NCBI RefSeq assembly: GCF_040712315.1
Contig: NC_134019.1
Span: 33,947,873-34,011,872 of the forward strand
DNA: 64,000 nucleotides
DNA from: Castanea sativa
Lineage: Eukaryota > Streptophyta > Magnoliopsida > Fagales > Fagaceae
Direction of reading: 5' to 3'
Made by a program: the position numbers and the translations under genes
The notes under the pieces: generated by a model
Told to the model about the DNA's origin: nothing
The model's input: the letters and a program-made list of their open reading frames with translations, nothing else
The model's database searches: none
In this document: positions 36,577 through 47,309 of the stretch, piece after piece
How positions within the stretch are numbered: the first letter of the stretch is position 1
Layout of the letters: each line of letters opens with the position of its first letter

Positions 36577-39500
36577 CATAAAAAAGTGTTAAAGAATACT
36601 ACAAGTTTTACTATATTGAGCTTACAAAATGATATGACAATAAATGTGATTAGTAGGCTTCAACTATCTCACTAATGAATATTTGAAATGTCTCTTAATA
36701 ATTAATGTGATACATCACTTTGTAAGCTTTTAATGTAGTAAAGTTTAAAGTACCCCTAACCCTACTCAAAATTCAAACCACATGACAAGCAATTGATGTC
36801 TCCAATTTCTTTTCCTATTGTTTGCCACATCATCAAAACTTCAATAATAGTCAATGTTAATTCCTCACTACCATGGCTTCCGTTAATTTGTTGTGATTAA
36901 TTAACCACTACCTCAAATGCTTTTACAATTTTTAAGAGTCTTATAAATTTATTTTTTGAGAGGAAAGAGTCTTATAATTCAAACAAAATTTTCTATTGTT
37001 TTAACGGACACATTCATGTTTCAAACCCCCATTATAATATATTAAATTTATAAAAAAAAATTTACATTATTATTTTTTATACAAGATAGAATTTCTACTC
37101 TAGACTTCTAAAATTCTAGCCTAAACACAATTCAAGATCATAAATTAGGGCCTTGTAAAGTTGTAATAATTGGATTAGATTACCCCTTTTTTTTCTTTTC
37201 AGAGAGAAGATTATAATTAATGGATAGAGATAAATAATATTCATCATCATATAGAAGAGATTGAGTAATTAATATAAAATATAAAGATACACTTAACCCA
37301 AAAGGACTAAGCCCTATAGATATGTGCTCAATTCTGTTATATTAACTATTTATTCTTCTTATTATTATTCAATGTGAGGCTTCACTCACACGTATATACA
37401 TAACAAAAGGTGTGGAAAAGTAAAACATTTTATTTTTTATTAATAAGTGTATGGATGCGTAGAGATTATAATTAATAAAAAAGTCTGGTAACACCAAAAG
37501 TGTCACTGGATGTGTTTCAATTAGGTGAGTTTGTAAGAACGTATATGAAAAATTTGGTGTGAACTCGTATTAAAAGGGATAGTATGAATCTCTATTTACG
37601 AATATTAAGTGGTTATTTGGGAAAGGGATGACTTTTTTCCCCGAATAGGTTGCGCTCGATCCTTCCGCAATGGAGGATTCATCAATCTCATCTGATTTCC
37701 AACAGTCATTCCTTCCATGTCTCCTTTTTTGTTTGATTTGTGCCACTTTCAATTTTTTGGTACATGTGATTAGTTGGTTATTACATATTCCAGTCAATCT
37801 ATCTCATATAATGGGTTTCTTGACGTGAACCTCAATTATTTTTTTGTCACGATTTCTTTTTGTGAGTCATTTTATCATGAATTCATGATTGATATGACTA
37901 GATTAGGATTAAATTTATTTACCATTAGATAATCAAAATTATTTAAAACATTATGCTATATCTCTCCCCGAAATAAATTATGATATAAAAGTTCAATGAA
38001 GGATCCTTAATCCTTATACAATTTAAGTCCTTCACCCATAATATACAATAACCCGTCACCCTTTATTATTCTCCTGTGAGAAATTTTATGTTTACACAAT
38101 TTTTCATAACAAATACTAGATGACAAATGTCACTAGTGGGCAAAAAAAAAATCTCAAATTTTCAATAGTATTTCTCTTCCCCTATACGCATAAAAAATAA
38201 TAATAATAATAATAATAATAAAGTGTTAAAGAATACTACAAGTTTTACTATATTGAGCTTACAAAATAATATGACAATAAATGTGATTAGTAGGCTTCAA
38301 CTATCTCGCTAATGGATATTTGAATTGTCTCTTTATAATTAATGTGATACATCACTTTGTAAGCTTTTAATGTAGTAAAGTTTACAGTACCCCTAACACT
38401 ACTCAAAATTCAAACCACAGGACTAGCAATTGATGTCTCCAATTTCTTTTCCTATTGTTTGCCTCATCATCAAAACTTCAATAATAATCAATGTTAATTC
38501 CTCACAACCATGGCTTCCGTTAATTTGTTGTGATTAATTAACCACTACCTCAAATGCTTTTACAATTTTTAAGAGTCTTATAAATTTATTTTTTGTGAGG
38601 AAAGAGTCTTATAATTCATACAAAATTTTCTATTGTTTTCAATGGACACATTCATGTTTCAAAACCCCCATTATAATATATTAAATTTATATTAAAAAAA
38701 TTACATTATTTTTTTTATACAAAATAGAATTTCTACTCTAAACTTTTAAAATTCTAGCCTAAGCACAATTCAAGATCATAAATTAGGGCCTTGTAAAGTT
38801 GTAATAATTGGATTAGATTACCCTTTTTTTTTTCTTTTCAGATGGAAGATTATAATAATGGATAGAGATAAATAATATTCATCATCATATAGAAGAGATT
38901 AAGTAATTAATATAACATATAAAGATACACTTAACCCAAAATGGCTAAGCCCTATGGATATGTGCTCAATTATGTTATATTAACTATTCATTCTTCTTAT
39001 TATTATTCAATGTGAGGCTTCACTCACATGTATATACATAACAAAAGGTGTGGAAAAGTAAAACATTTTATTTTTTATTAATAAGTGTATGGATGAGTAG
39101 AGATTATAATTAATAGAAAAGTCTGGTAACACCAAAAGTGTCACTGGATGTCCTTCAATTAGGTGAGTTTGTAAGAACGTATATGAAAAATTTGGTGTGA
39201 ACTCGTATTAAAAGGAAAGTATGAATCTCTATTTACGAATATTAAGTGGTTATTTGGGAAAGGGATGACTTTTTTCCCCGAATAGGTTGAGCTCGATCCT
39301 TCCACAATGGAGGATTCATCAATCTCATCTTATTTCCAACGGTCATTCCTTCCAAGTCTCCTTTTTTGTTTGATTTGTGCCACTTTTCAATTTTTTGGTA
39401 CATGTGATTAGTTGGTTATTACATATTCCAATCAATCTATCTCATACAATGGGTTTCTTGACGGGAACCTAACTCAATTATTGTTTTGTCATGATTTTTT

Positions 39501-39833
39501 TTTTGTGAGTCATTTTATCATGAATTCATGATTGATATGACTAGATTAGGGTTGAATTTATTTACCATTAGCATGGAGATGATCAAAATTATTTAATACA
39601 TTATGCTATATCTCTCCCCGAAAAAAATTATGATATAAAAGTTCAATGAAGGATCCTTAATCCTTATACAATTTAAGTCCTTCACCCATAATATACAATA
39701 ACCCGTCACCCTTTATTATTCTCTTGTGAGAAATTTTATGTTTACACAATTTTTCACAACAAGTACCAGATGACAAATGTCACTAGTGGGCAAAAAACAA
39801 AATCTCAAATTTTCAATAGTATTTCTCTTCCCC

Positions 39834-39881
<48 letters not shown>

Positions 39882-40435
39882 GTGTTAAAGAATACTACAA
39901 ATTTTACTATATTGAGCTTACAAAATGATATGACAGTAAATGTGATTAGTAGGCTTCAACTATCTCACTAATGAATATTTGAATTGTCTCTTTATAATTA
40001 ATGTGATACATCACTTTATAAGCTTTTAATGTAGTAAAGTTTACAGTACCCCTAACACTACTCAAAATTCAAACCACATGACAAGCAATTGATGTCTCCA
40101 ATTTCTTTTCCTATTGTTTGGCTCATCATCAAAACTTCAATAATAATGAAAGTTAATTCCTGACAACTATGGCTTCCGTTAATTTGTTGTGATTAATTAA
40201 CCACTACCTCAAATGCTTTGACAATTTAAGAGTCTTATAAATTTATATTTTGAGAGGAAAGAGTCTTATAATTCAAATAACATTTTCTGTTGTTTTTAAC
40301 AGACACATTCATGTTTCAAACCCCCCATTATAATATATTAATTTTATAAAATAGTTTCTCAAAAAAAAAAATATAAAATGAAAGAAATTATATTAATTTT
40401 TTTTTTATAGAAGATAGAATTTCTACTTTAGCCTA
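29255..40435. repeat. Tandem array, about 6.7 copies of a 1.64-1.68 kb unit
   Basis: The marker 'atgaatctctattta' (29261, 30909, 32577, 34238, 35906, 37584, 39221) recurs with periods of 1648, 1668, 1661, 1668, 1678 and 1637 bp, all in the same orientation. The seventh unit stops at about 40435. Units are highly similar along their whole length. They contain no conserved ORF: frames open in one unit are broken in the next. Each carries a SINE remnant ('gagtcttataattca ... ttcaaacccccattataa'). Units 4-7 have an (AAT)n tract after 'ctcttcccctata' that units 1-3 lack. A single diverged copy of part of the unit is at about 52595-52910, upstream of the second CYP74C copy, so the array grew from a sequence that was once single upstream of the ancestral gene. 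Confidence 0.93.
34858..34906. repeat. (AAT)n microsatellite in array unit 4
   Basis: About 15 AAT units. The same position holds AAT tracts at 36528-36577 (unit 5), 38197-38220 (unit 6) and 39835-39880 (unit 7), each of different length, while units 1-3 have only an A-rich stretch here. Confidence 0.9.
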
Positions 40436-40554
40436 ATCTAAATGTATATGTGTGTAAAACTCCCTTCTAAAAACTTGAACCCCAATCCTTGCCCCCACAT
40501 CTCACAAGCATTTATACTTGTGAAGTGACTACCACACTAAGGGTGTGCGGTAGT
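40402..40554 (-). mobile_element. SINE at the right edge of the array, with target-site duplication
   Basis: On the minus strand it reads 'ccgcacacccttagtgtggtagtcacttcacaag ... ttggggttcaagt ... tacatttagatta ... gaaattctatctt', the same family as the SINE at 51343-51506. Flanks AATTATATTAATTTTT (40386-40401) and AATTACATTAATTTTT (40555-40570) form a 16-bp duplication with one mismatch. The B-box-like GGTTCAAGT is clear. The paralogous place in block B (about 52985) lacks it. Confidence 0.75.
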
Positions 40555-40570
40555 AATTACATTAATTTTT

Positions 40571-41187
40571 AAGTTAATATGCAAGAAAGAAGTATTCAAA
40601 ACATTGGGGAGAAAGGACGAATTTTTTGGTGGAACACACTATCGTATTAAATATTATAATTAAATTTTTGTCCCGCCAAATCTGTTCATTTTAGTTTTTA
40701 TATAAACTAGTTTAATAAGATTTAAAGATTTTGGAGATTCAAATTTAATCATTAAAATTTCACATCTTATACCAAAGTCTTTATAAAATGTTTCAAATTT
40801 GTTTATGAAAAAAAGGTAGTTATTCAAGGAATAAAATCCTAAAAAATGAACAAAATGATTAGAAAGATTGTTGCGAATTTTTATTAAACTGATAGGGGTA
40901 TATATGTAATCTCCTCACTGACAACGGTTAAGAAAAAAAAAACACACACACACATTCTTCACTCTTTTTCCATGTTCTAAGCCAATGCGAGCATCATGAA
41001 TAGTACAAGACTACAAAATAGTGAGTGAGCTACCTACAAATTATTATATTTAAACAAAAATTATAATATATCAGCTCGTTATTATAGGAAAAAACAAAAT
41101 AATTCCCAGCACATGGTCCCTATGGGTAGTTAGGTACACAAAAATTTAATGTTATTTTTTACCAACGTAGTAAATGGCAACAATAGT
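40571..41187. repeat. Block A upstream region, paralogous to 53000-53575 and 54675-54765
   Basis: From 'gaaagaagtattcaaaa' on, this stretch aligns along its length with block B. Shared landmarks are 'atcgtattaaatatta', 'aaatctgttcattttagttttta', 'caaagtctttataaaatgtttca', 'ttcttcactctt', 'gcgagcatcat', 'gtacacaaaa' and 'cgtagtaaatggcaaca'. It marks the large segmental duplication that also copied the CYP74C gene. Confidence 0.8.
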
Positions 41188-41455
41188 TTAAAAGTCCATT
41201 AGGATATAGTTGAAAACTGAAAATATGGTAGTAAAATAATTTTTAAATGTGTGAATAGTATCTTATGTCATATTTTTAATATTTTTTTCTTAATAAAGTA
41301 GTTGTGGGTCCTGTGAACAGTATATAAACAGTACATGAACAGTGCAAAACAGTGCGTGAACAATAAATTTTGTCCCCTTTTGAAACGCGTGCAGCAAGAA
41401 AAAAAAACGAGAAAAACGCAAAACACCATTTTAGTTGAATCCAAGCGCTCACTAA
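41188..41455. mobile_element. MITE copy of the GTGAACAGT family
   Basis: 'gttgaaaactgaaaat' to 'gtgaacagtatataaacagtacatgaacagtgc ... gaaacgcgtgc ... gaatccaagcgctcac' belongs to the MITE family of 19340-19552. It is absent from block B at the corresponding place (near 54735), so it inserted after the duplication or was lost there. Confidence 0.6.
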
Positions 41456-41484
41456 GTACAACAGTTAAGATTTAAGAATGAATT

Positions 41485-41548
41485 TTACACAAATATACAT
41501 TTAAATTAAGTAAGAGTAAAATTTTTATCTTGTATATAAAAAAAAAGA
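41485..41548 (+). mobile_element. SINE 3' end fragment
   Basis: 'attttacacaaatatacatttaa ... gagtaaaatttttatcttgtatata' plus an A-run matches the 3' end of the SINE at 51343-51506. The pol III box region is missing, so it is 5' truncated. Confidence 0.55.
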
Positions 41549-42249
41549 AAATAATACTTCTTTCGTACCAAATTTTGATTAGAAAACCTAACTTTTTAAG
41601 GGATTCATTTATTACCTTGTCGCTCGATTAAAAAGATAGAATTTTCCAAATTATAAAATTATCGTTTAAAGTGTTTGTGCTTGGTAAATGGTAAGGAAAT
41701 AATAAGAAACTCAATAAATTAATAACTTTTAATTTTAAAAACATGACAACATTTTGAGAAATTCCAAAATGAAATACAGGACCAATAAGGCAATAATTTG
41801 GGTAGGAGGGAGAATACTGTTAAACTAATTTTAAAAAATAACAAATTAAATCTAAACTAATATATAAGTGTAAGATACTATTATTAACAAAAATAGAAAA
41901 AGAGGAAGAAGTTTAATTTGAGCTATATTTTGAAGTTAAATTCGTAATCATTCACACTAGCATTCAAGGCATTGTTTAGCCCACGTGCATCTATATATTA
42001 AAGTTCTGTTTGTGAATAGTTTATTTAGTTAAAATTGAAAATTTTTTATTGAAAGTATTGTAGATAAAACCAAAAGTTAGTTGAATTAGTACAGTGAGAC
42101 ATGGTTTTCAGACTCAAACCGTTCAATGAATTGTAAAAGAGAGATCAAAAGTCAAACTGAGATCGAACTGTGATGACATCATAATTAATTTAATGACTAT
42201 TTAAATATATTAAATTAATATAAATACAAAATTTGACTAAAATAATCTC

Positions 42250-42251
<2 letters not shown>

Positions 42252-42304
<53 letters not shown>
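42252..42304. repeat. (TA)n microsatellite
   Basis: About 25 TA units upstream of the first CYP74C gene, 2.2 kb before its start. Confidence 0.9.
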
Positions 42305-42306
<2 letters not shown>

Positions 42307-42331
42307 ATCTATATTTCAAATGTATTTTTTA

Positions 42332-42686
42332 GGGTAAAATACTGTTTTGTTCCCTAAACTTTATTAAAAGTTTGTTTTTCGTCCTTAAACTTTAAAAAGT
42401 TCTTTTTTTCATTTCTAAACTTTATAAGGAGTTTTTTTTTAAGAACTTTTGTAAAGAGATTTTTGAATAGTATAGAGGCAATAATAAGGATGAAAAAAGA
42501 ACTTTTTCAATAGTTTAAGGATGAAAAACAAACTTCTAATAAATTTCAAGAATATAAATAAAACATTTTCAATAGTTTAGGAGTGAAATATGAACTTTTT
42601 TTTAGGGACAAAAAATGAACTTCTTAGAGTTTAGGGATGAAAAACAAATTTTTAGTAAAATTTAGGGGCAAAAAAATATTTTATCC
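42332..42686. mobile_element. MITE of Mutator type with 9-bp target-site duplication
   Basis: The ends GGGTAAAAT and ATTTTATCC are inverted repeats, flanked by perfect 9-bp copies of TATTTTTTA at 42323-42331 and 42687-42695. Inside are repeated 'ccctaaacttta' / 'aagtttaggga' motifs. A 9-bp duplication is typical of Mutator-like elements. A truncated relative is at 5417. Confidence 0.75.
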
Positions 42687-43329
42687 TATTTTTTATTTTT
42701 TATATCATAACTTTCATAAGATAAAAAATTTAAATTAAATTCAAAGAAAATATAATAAATAAACAAATATATAATTAAATGCATAACAATGTCAAAGTTG
42801 ATTTACTGATTATATAAAAAAGTAGTTGATTTACTTAAATCGCTAACCAAACCAAATAATAAACCATTGTTATCAATTTTAAATCTAATATAAAATATTA
42901 TTAGAAATATTAAAGGGAACAGTTGATGAAGCTTAAGCTATTGTGGTAGTAGTGCTATTATTATGGGACACTGGTACTGTAATTCACTAATGCATGAATA
43001 GAATATCAATAGTTGTATGATCTGACGTTTGTGGAATTGTGGTACACGATGGGCGAGACAGTCAAGGCGTTTTTACTAGGCTATGTACTACGTGCAGCTT
43101 TATCAAACAAAACAAAGAGGTGTAAGCAAAAAGAAAAAAGAAGACAAAAAAAAAAAAAAAACAATGAGAGGAAAGGAGAAAGAGAGAAAGCGTTTCAGAG
43201 CGCTGAAGGGGATAAAAATAGGAGACGGATATCTTCGTTGAACTTGAAGGGATGGAGAGGAAGAAGACGGATTGACACCGTAGATGACGCGAATAGGACG
43301 GTTGAATTTTCTTGAGTATCCGTCATATA
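42687..43329. other. Intergenic, no gene recognised
   Basis: AT-rich sequence, then a purine-rich stretch (43110-43210). The open frame from 43013 is low-complexity (Lys/Arg/Glu) and has no family resemblance, so I do not call it a gene. Confidence 0.5.
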
Positions 43330-43865
43330 TGAATTAGTTATAAATTCTTGGTTGTATGTCACTTGATATGTTTGAGTCGACTTTTGCTTTATCTTCACGC
43401 AAGCATGTACACTTGAACTTCTTGCATCACACGTTTGAGAAGACTCCTATATGGAAAAGAACTCAAGAAGGAAGTTGTATCCTAAAAGGAAAGGCAATTC
43501 TACGCCAATATAAATACCCCAGAAATCCTAGATATCAAGGTACGCACAATTGACTCAACTCTGGCACTCTAAGGTTGTACAGAAATTCTAACTTGACATT
43601 CGGATGGTTTTTGGCCGGCACCACACCGGTGCTCTCTTTTAGGTCTCTTTGTTTTCTCTTTGCAGGTGTTGACTCAAGTTGGAGAGTGCTTGCAACTTAT
43701 TGGTGATTTTTTCGACTTCATCAAGAGCCATAGCCGAGACTACCACTGGTTTGGAGAGATCATATCGCCAGTCTTCGACTGGAAGTTGCAACGGACGACA
43801 AGGGTGGAAGATTTGACTCGCATTTGGCGACTTGTGGAGGCAAATTATCAGAGATCTAATTAGAT
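43330..43865 (+). mobile_element. Possible LTR / leader remnant of a retrotransposon
   Basis: The run 'aatataaataccccagaaatcctagatatcaaggtacgcac', 'gactcaactctggcactctaag', 'ggccggcaccacaccggtgctctcttttaggtctctttg' and 'gcaggtgttgactcaag' reads like the 3' part of a plant LTR (TATA-type 'aatataaata', then R/U5) and adjoining leader. I recognise this only from general resemblance. No TG/CA ends or duplication were resolved. Block B lacks it. Confidence 0.4.
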
Positions 43866-44554
43866 CTTATACTGTTATTTTCTTTTTTCTTTTTTTACTG
43901 TGTACTTATTTATTTTTCTTGGAGGTTATAAGGTGGGTATCGTAAATACCTTTTTCTTTCTCTTTTTTTTTTTAAAAAAAATTTATTTTCAACTCTGTCC
44001 TAAACCGCAAGAACCGTCCACAATTTACAAATCTGGATGGTCGACCACGGTTCACTGATTTTTTTACCTAGAACGGTTTTTAGAGTTGAAAGAACCGTCA
44101 AGTTAATGGTTTTTGGTACTATTTATGTTTAGTAATAAAGATAAATAATATAAAAAATAATAATGAGATTCATAAATAATAACAAAAATAAAATAAATAA
44201 ATAAATAATCTGTCCAATATAAACACAGCCTAATATTTTATAGATTTGTTTGGATTTATTTATTTTGTTGAAACTGAATTTTTTTGTTGTTGAATATAGA
44301 TAAAGATTAAAAGTTAAATGATAAATAGTATGAACTCATAAATAATATTTTAATAAATAGTAAAAATAAGATACTTAGTAAAATAAATTGACAAAAATAA
44401 TTTTTTTTTAGACACTCACTGTATAATTTTTTTATTTTTTTTTATTTTTGGGTGGATGCCCAGCAAATTCTATATTAACCCAGTTACTCCCTTACCCGAA
44501 ACAACTATACATTTCCAATTCCCCAACAACTGGTCATTCCCAGATCGCCCAACC

Positions 44555-46036
44555 ATGTCTTCAAACTCTTCCTCGTCTCCTTCCAATCTCCAATCGTCTT
44601 CCAGTAATGGCTCTCCTTCAACAGACCTCCCTTTAAAGCCCATCCCAGGCAACTATGGCCTACCCTTCTTTGGTCCAATCAAAGATCGCCTTGACTACTT
44701 TTACCGCCAAGGAAAAGACACCTTCTTCCAAACCCGAATTCAAGAACACCAATCCACTGTCTTCCGAACCAACATGCCTCCAGGACCATTCATATCCTCC
44801 AACTCTAATGTCATTGCTCTCCTTGATGCTGTCAGCTTTCCCATCCTCTTTGACACTTCCAAAGTCCAAAAACTCAACGTTTTTGTTGGCACTTACATGC
44901 CCTCCACAGCTCTCACAGGTGGTTACCGTGTTTGTGCTTATCTTGACCCTTCCGAACCCAAACATGCCCTTCTCAAGCGCTTGATTTTCTCTATTCTCGC
45001 TTCTCTTCACGATAAATTCATCCCACTTTTCAGAAACTGCTTGTCTGAACTTTTCGTCAACCTTGAAGACCAATTTTCTGACAAAGGCAAAGTATACTTC
45101 AACACCATTAGTGACAAAATGTCTTTCGACTTTGTGTTTAGGCTCTTTTGTGATCAAAACCCTTCAGATACACGCCTTGGATCAAAGGGTTCGACAATGT
45201 CCGATAAATGGTTGTTTTTTCAACTTGCACCATTGATTACACTAGGGTTACCGAAGTTGTTGAACTTTTTCGAAGATTTACTACTCCATACATTCCCATT
45301 ACCAGCTTTTCTTGTTAAATCTGACTATAATAAGCTTTATAATGCTTTTTATGGGTCCATGGCTTCGATTTTGGACAAAGCTGAGCAAAGTTGGATTAAA
45401 AGAAATGAAGCTTGTCATAATTTAGTGTTCATGGCTGGTTTCAACACCTATGGTGGATTGAAAACTTTGCTTCCTGCTTTGATCAAGTGGGTTGGCTTAG
45501 CAGGAGAGAAGTTACATCGTGAGTTGTATGATGAGATCAGGAGCATTGTGAGAGCTGAAGGTGGAGTCACTTTCTCTGCATTGGAGAAGATGACTTTAAC
45601 TAAGTCAGTGGTTTATGAAGCACTTAGGATTGAGCCTCCAGTTGCGTTCCAGTACGCTAAGGCAAAGGAGGATTTGGTGGTCCACAGCCATGATGCCGCA
45701 TTTAAGATCAAGAAAGGGGAAATGATCTTTGGATATCAGCCGTTCGCGACTAAAGATCCAAAGATTTTTGAAGATCCCGAGGAGTTTGTGGGCCATAGGT
45801 TTGTGGGAGAGGGAGAGAAGCTTTTGAAATATGTTTATTGGTCCAATGGAAGGGAGATTGATGATCCTGCAGTGGAGAATAAGCAATGTCCGGCAAAGGA
45901 TTTGGTGGTGTTGCTGTCTAGGGTAATGTTGGTGGAGCTTTTCCTCCGTTACGACACGTTTACGATCGAGGCTGGGACGTTGTTGTTGGGTTCATCAGCC
46001 ACGTTCACTTCGTTGACCAAAGCCACGAGCATTTGA
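44555..46036 (+). CDS. CYP74C-type cytochrome P450 (fatty acid hydroperoxide-metabolising), intact
   Basis: CYP74 enzymes rearrange or cleave lipoxygenase hydroperoxides without O2 or NADPH, as hydroperoxide lyase, allene oxide synthase or divinyl ether synthase. The protein is 493 aa and intronless, as CYP74 genes often are. Visible parts: PIPGNYGLPFFGPIKDRLDYF near the N-terminus, STVFRTNMPPGPF, the helix-I centre FNTYGG (residues 296-301; Asn297 is the CYP74 catalytic Asn), ExxR (355-358), FGYQPFATKDPKIF and the heme loop with Cys445 in NKQCPAKD. There is no plastid transit peptide, as in CYP74C. I start at 44555 rather than the in-frame ATG at 44456 because the matching stretch in the paralogue is TATA-rich leader with a stop. 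Odd points: Thr after the catalytic Asn (usually Ala/Ser), Ala after CP in the heme loop (usually Gly), and FQYAKAK instead of FQYGKAK. The best family match is CYP74C, but the exact product (9- or 13-specific, HPL or AOS) cannot be told. Confidence 0.92.
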   Translation: MSSNSSSSPSNLQSSSSNGSPSTDLPLKPIPGNYGLPFFGPIKDRLDYFYRQGKDTFFQTRIQEHQSTVFRTNMPPGPFISSNSNVIALLDAVSFPILFDTSKVQKLNVFVGTYMPSTALTGGYRVCAYLDPSEPKHALLKRLIFSILASLHDKFIPLFRNCLSELFVNLEDQFSDKGKVYFNTISDKMSFDFVFRLFCDQNPSDTRLGSKGSTMSDKWLFFQLAPLITLGLPKLLNFFEDLLLHTFPLPAFLVKSDYNKLYNAFYGSMASILDKAEQSWIKRNEACHNLVFMAGFNTYGGLKTLLPALIKWVGLAGEKLHRELYDEIRSIVRAEGGVTFSALEKMTLTKSVVYEALRIEPPVAFQYAKAKEDLVVHSHDAAFKIKKGEMIFGYQPFATKDPKIFEDPEEFVGHRFVGEGEKLLKYVYWSNGREIDDPAVENKQCPAKDLVVLLSRVMLVELFLRYDTFTIEAGTLLLGSSATFTSLTKATSI

Positions 46037-46039
46037 TTT

Positions 46040-46150
46040 TGATCAAGCGGGAGCAATGGTCCTATGTGGAGAATAAGCAGTTTCTAGCAAAGGATTTGGT
46101 GATGCAGCTGTCTAGGGTTTTATTGGTGGAACTTTCCTTATGTAATTGGA
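46040..46150 (+). pseudogene. Extra heme-loop fragment of CYP74C just after the intact gene
   Basis: Directly after the stop codon, a second copy of the P450 heme-loop region is read: about VENKQFLAKDLVMQLSRVLLVELSL, matching VENKQCPAKDLVVLLSRVMLVELFL of the gene. The heme Cys is Phe here, so it could not bind heme. The same fragment, with the Cys kept, follows at 49405-49505, so the extra heme-loop segment was already behind the ancestral gene before the tandem duplication. Confidence 0.8.
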
Positions 46151-46459
46151 TGTTTTTTTTTTTTGGGTCTTTTATTGACTTGTTGAAATTGGGAAAAAAG
46201 TTTTTTTTTTATTTATTTTTAAATTGTGTTAAAAAACTGTCTATAACCATTTATTATATATGCAATTTTTTTTTTTGAGAAAAAATTATATATGCAATTG
46301 GTTATTGTTTAAGGGACATGAGCGTGAAAATTTGATTTATATATAATTTTAAAAAAAAAGTGTGGAAATTTAAAAATAGATGTCCTTTTCAAAATAGAAT
46401 GATAGTTGAGCACCATTTATTGAGAATGATAGTTGTTCTTGTCAAAATAATATGATCTT

Positions 46460-47131
46460 TGTGGGGAGTAAAAGGACCCAGGTGGGCATATGGGCCTTTG
46501 GACTGTAGCATGGAGGGCCGACCTGCTCCAGAATTAAACTCTACGAATTGGCCCATACGCCGAGGATCCGAGGACACGTCCGAGGGTAAGTTTCTCCTCG
46601 GATAGGCCCAGGAGAACTCAAAACTTCATTATGAAGGTCAAGGCACAACTCTGGAAAGACTAATGGTTAAAGGGGGACACCCTGAACCTCCTAGATGCAC
46701 CAGTGTTAAAGAAAATATCAAGAGCAAAGGCTGCTACCTCCGCATTAAAGGCTCTGCACCTACCTCCCTGGCCGCATTAATGGGGAAGTAACCCCTGAAC
46801 AGTAGGGCTGAAACTTCTAGTCACTTTCCAAAAAGTATCAGGGAAGGAAGTATTTAAGGGGGGATCGGTAACTAAAAAAAGGGATGAAGAATTTTAATCT
46901 TTAAGGAAGAAAGAGAAATAGTAAAGAAATAGTCCTCGGCTCAAGCCCGAGGAGACTCATTTGCAATTATCATTCATTATTTATAAGTGTTTGCTGATAA
47001 AAGCCTGTTATCAAGTTCTCAGTACCTTTAATCTAGATTCTGAACCCACACTCTACAAATTTCATTGTTTAAGGCTCATTGGGCTTGAGCCCATAACCTT
47101 CTTTGGGATTAGGTGCAATTGTGCACTTGCA
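46460..47131 (+). mobile_element. Solo LTR (672 bp) with 5-bp target-site duplication
   Basis: Begins TGTGGGGAGT and ends CACTTGCA, flanked by ATCTT at 46455-46459 and 47132-47136. Block B has the empty site (ATCTT once, 58203-58207, in 'tatgatcttatctcaa'), and block A' has a near-identical empty site at about 49787. It contains 'agtatttaagggg' as a likely TATA region and short 'cctcggctcaagcccgagg' inverted motifs. No internal retrotransposon sequence follows, so it is a solo LTR left by recombination. The orientation is inferred from the TATA-like motif and the TG/CA ends. Confidence 0.85.
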
Positions 47132-47309
47132 ATCTTATCTCAAGTTTTAAAATTTATTCTTTAGTATTGCTGTGTAGGATTAGGCAACTAGGGATAATCT
47201 TTTTATGTGTGTTTCTAACAGATCCATTCAAAGGTCGTTGGGTTCGTATTTTCTTTTATTTTATTTTAGGAGCATCTCCTAGATTGGTACTTGTTCCTTG
47301 TTAGGGAAA

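Noticed and set aside
34224..37797. Minus-strand frames of 64-75 codons that recur in array units (ending near 34418, 36119 and 37797)
   Set aside because: They recur only because the DNA is tandemly repeated. The frame is broken in other units by small indels, and no domain is recognised.
43013..43315. 100-codon plus-strand frame
   Set aside because: Its middle is a purine-rich Lys/Arg/Glu low-complexity run; probably chance within repeat or LTR-like DNA.
43330..43865. Complete solo LTR at this place
   Set aside because: R/U5-like wording is visible, but no TG...CA ends or target duplication could be found, so it is reported only as a possible remnant.
44456..44554. Upstream in-frame ATG adding 33 residues to the CYP74C protein
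   Set aside because: The paralogous stretch before copy B is TATA-rich leader with an in-frame stop, and family members start near MSS/PLK; the extension (MPSKFYINPV...) has no family resemblance.
44660..45157. 165-codon minus-strand frame
   Set aside because: Lies wholly antisense to the CYP74C coding sequence; a shadow of the real gene.
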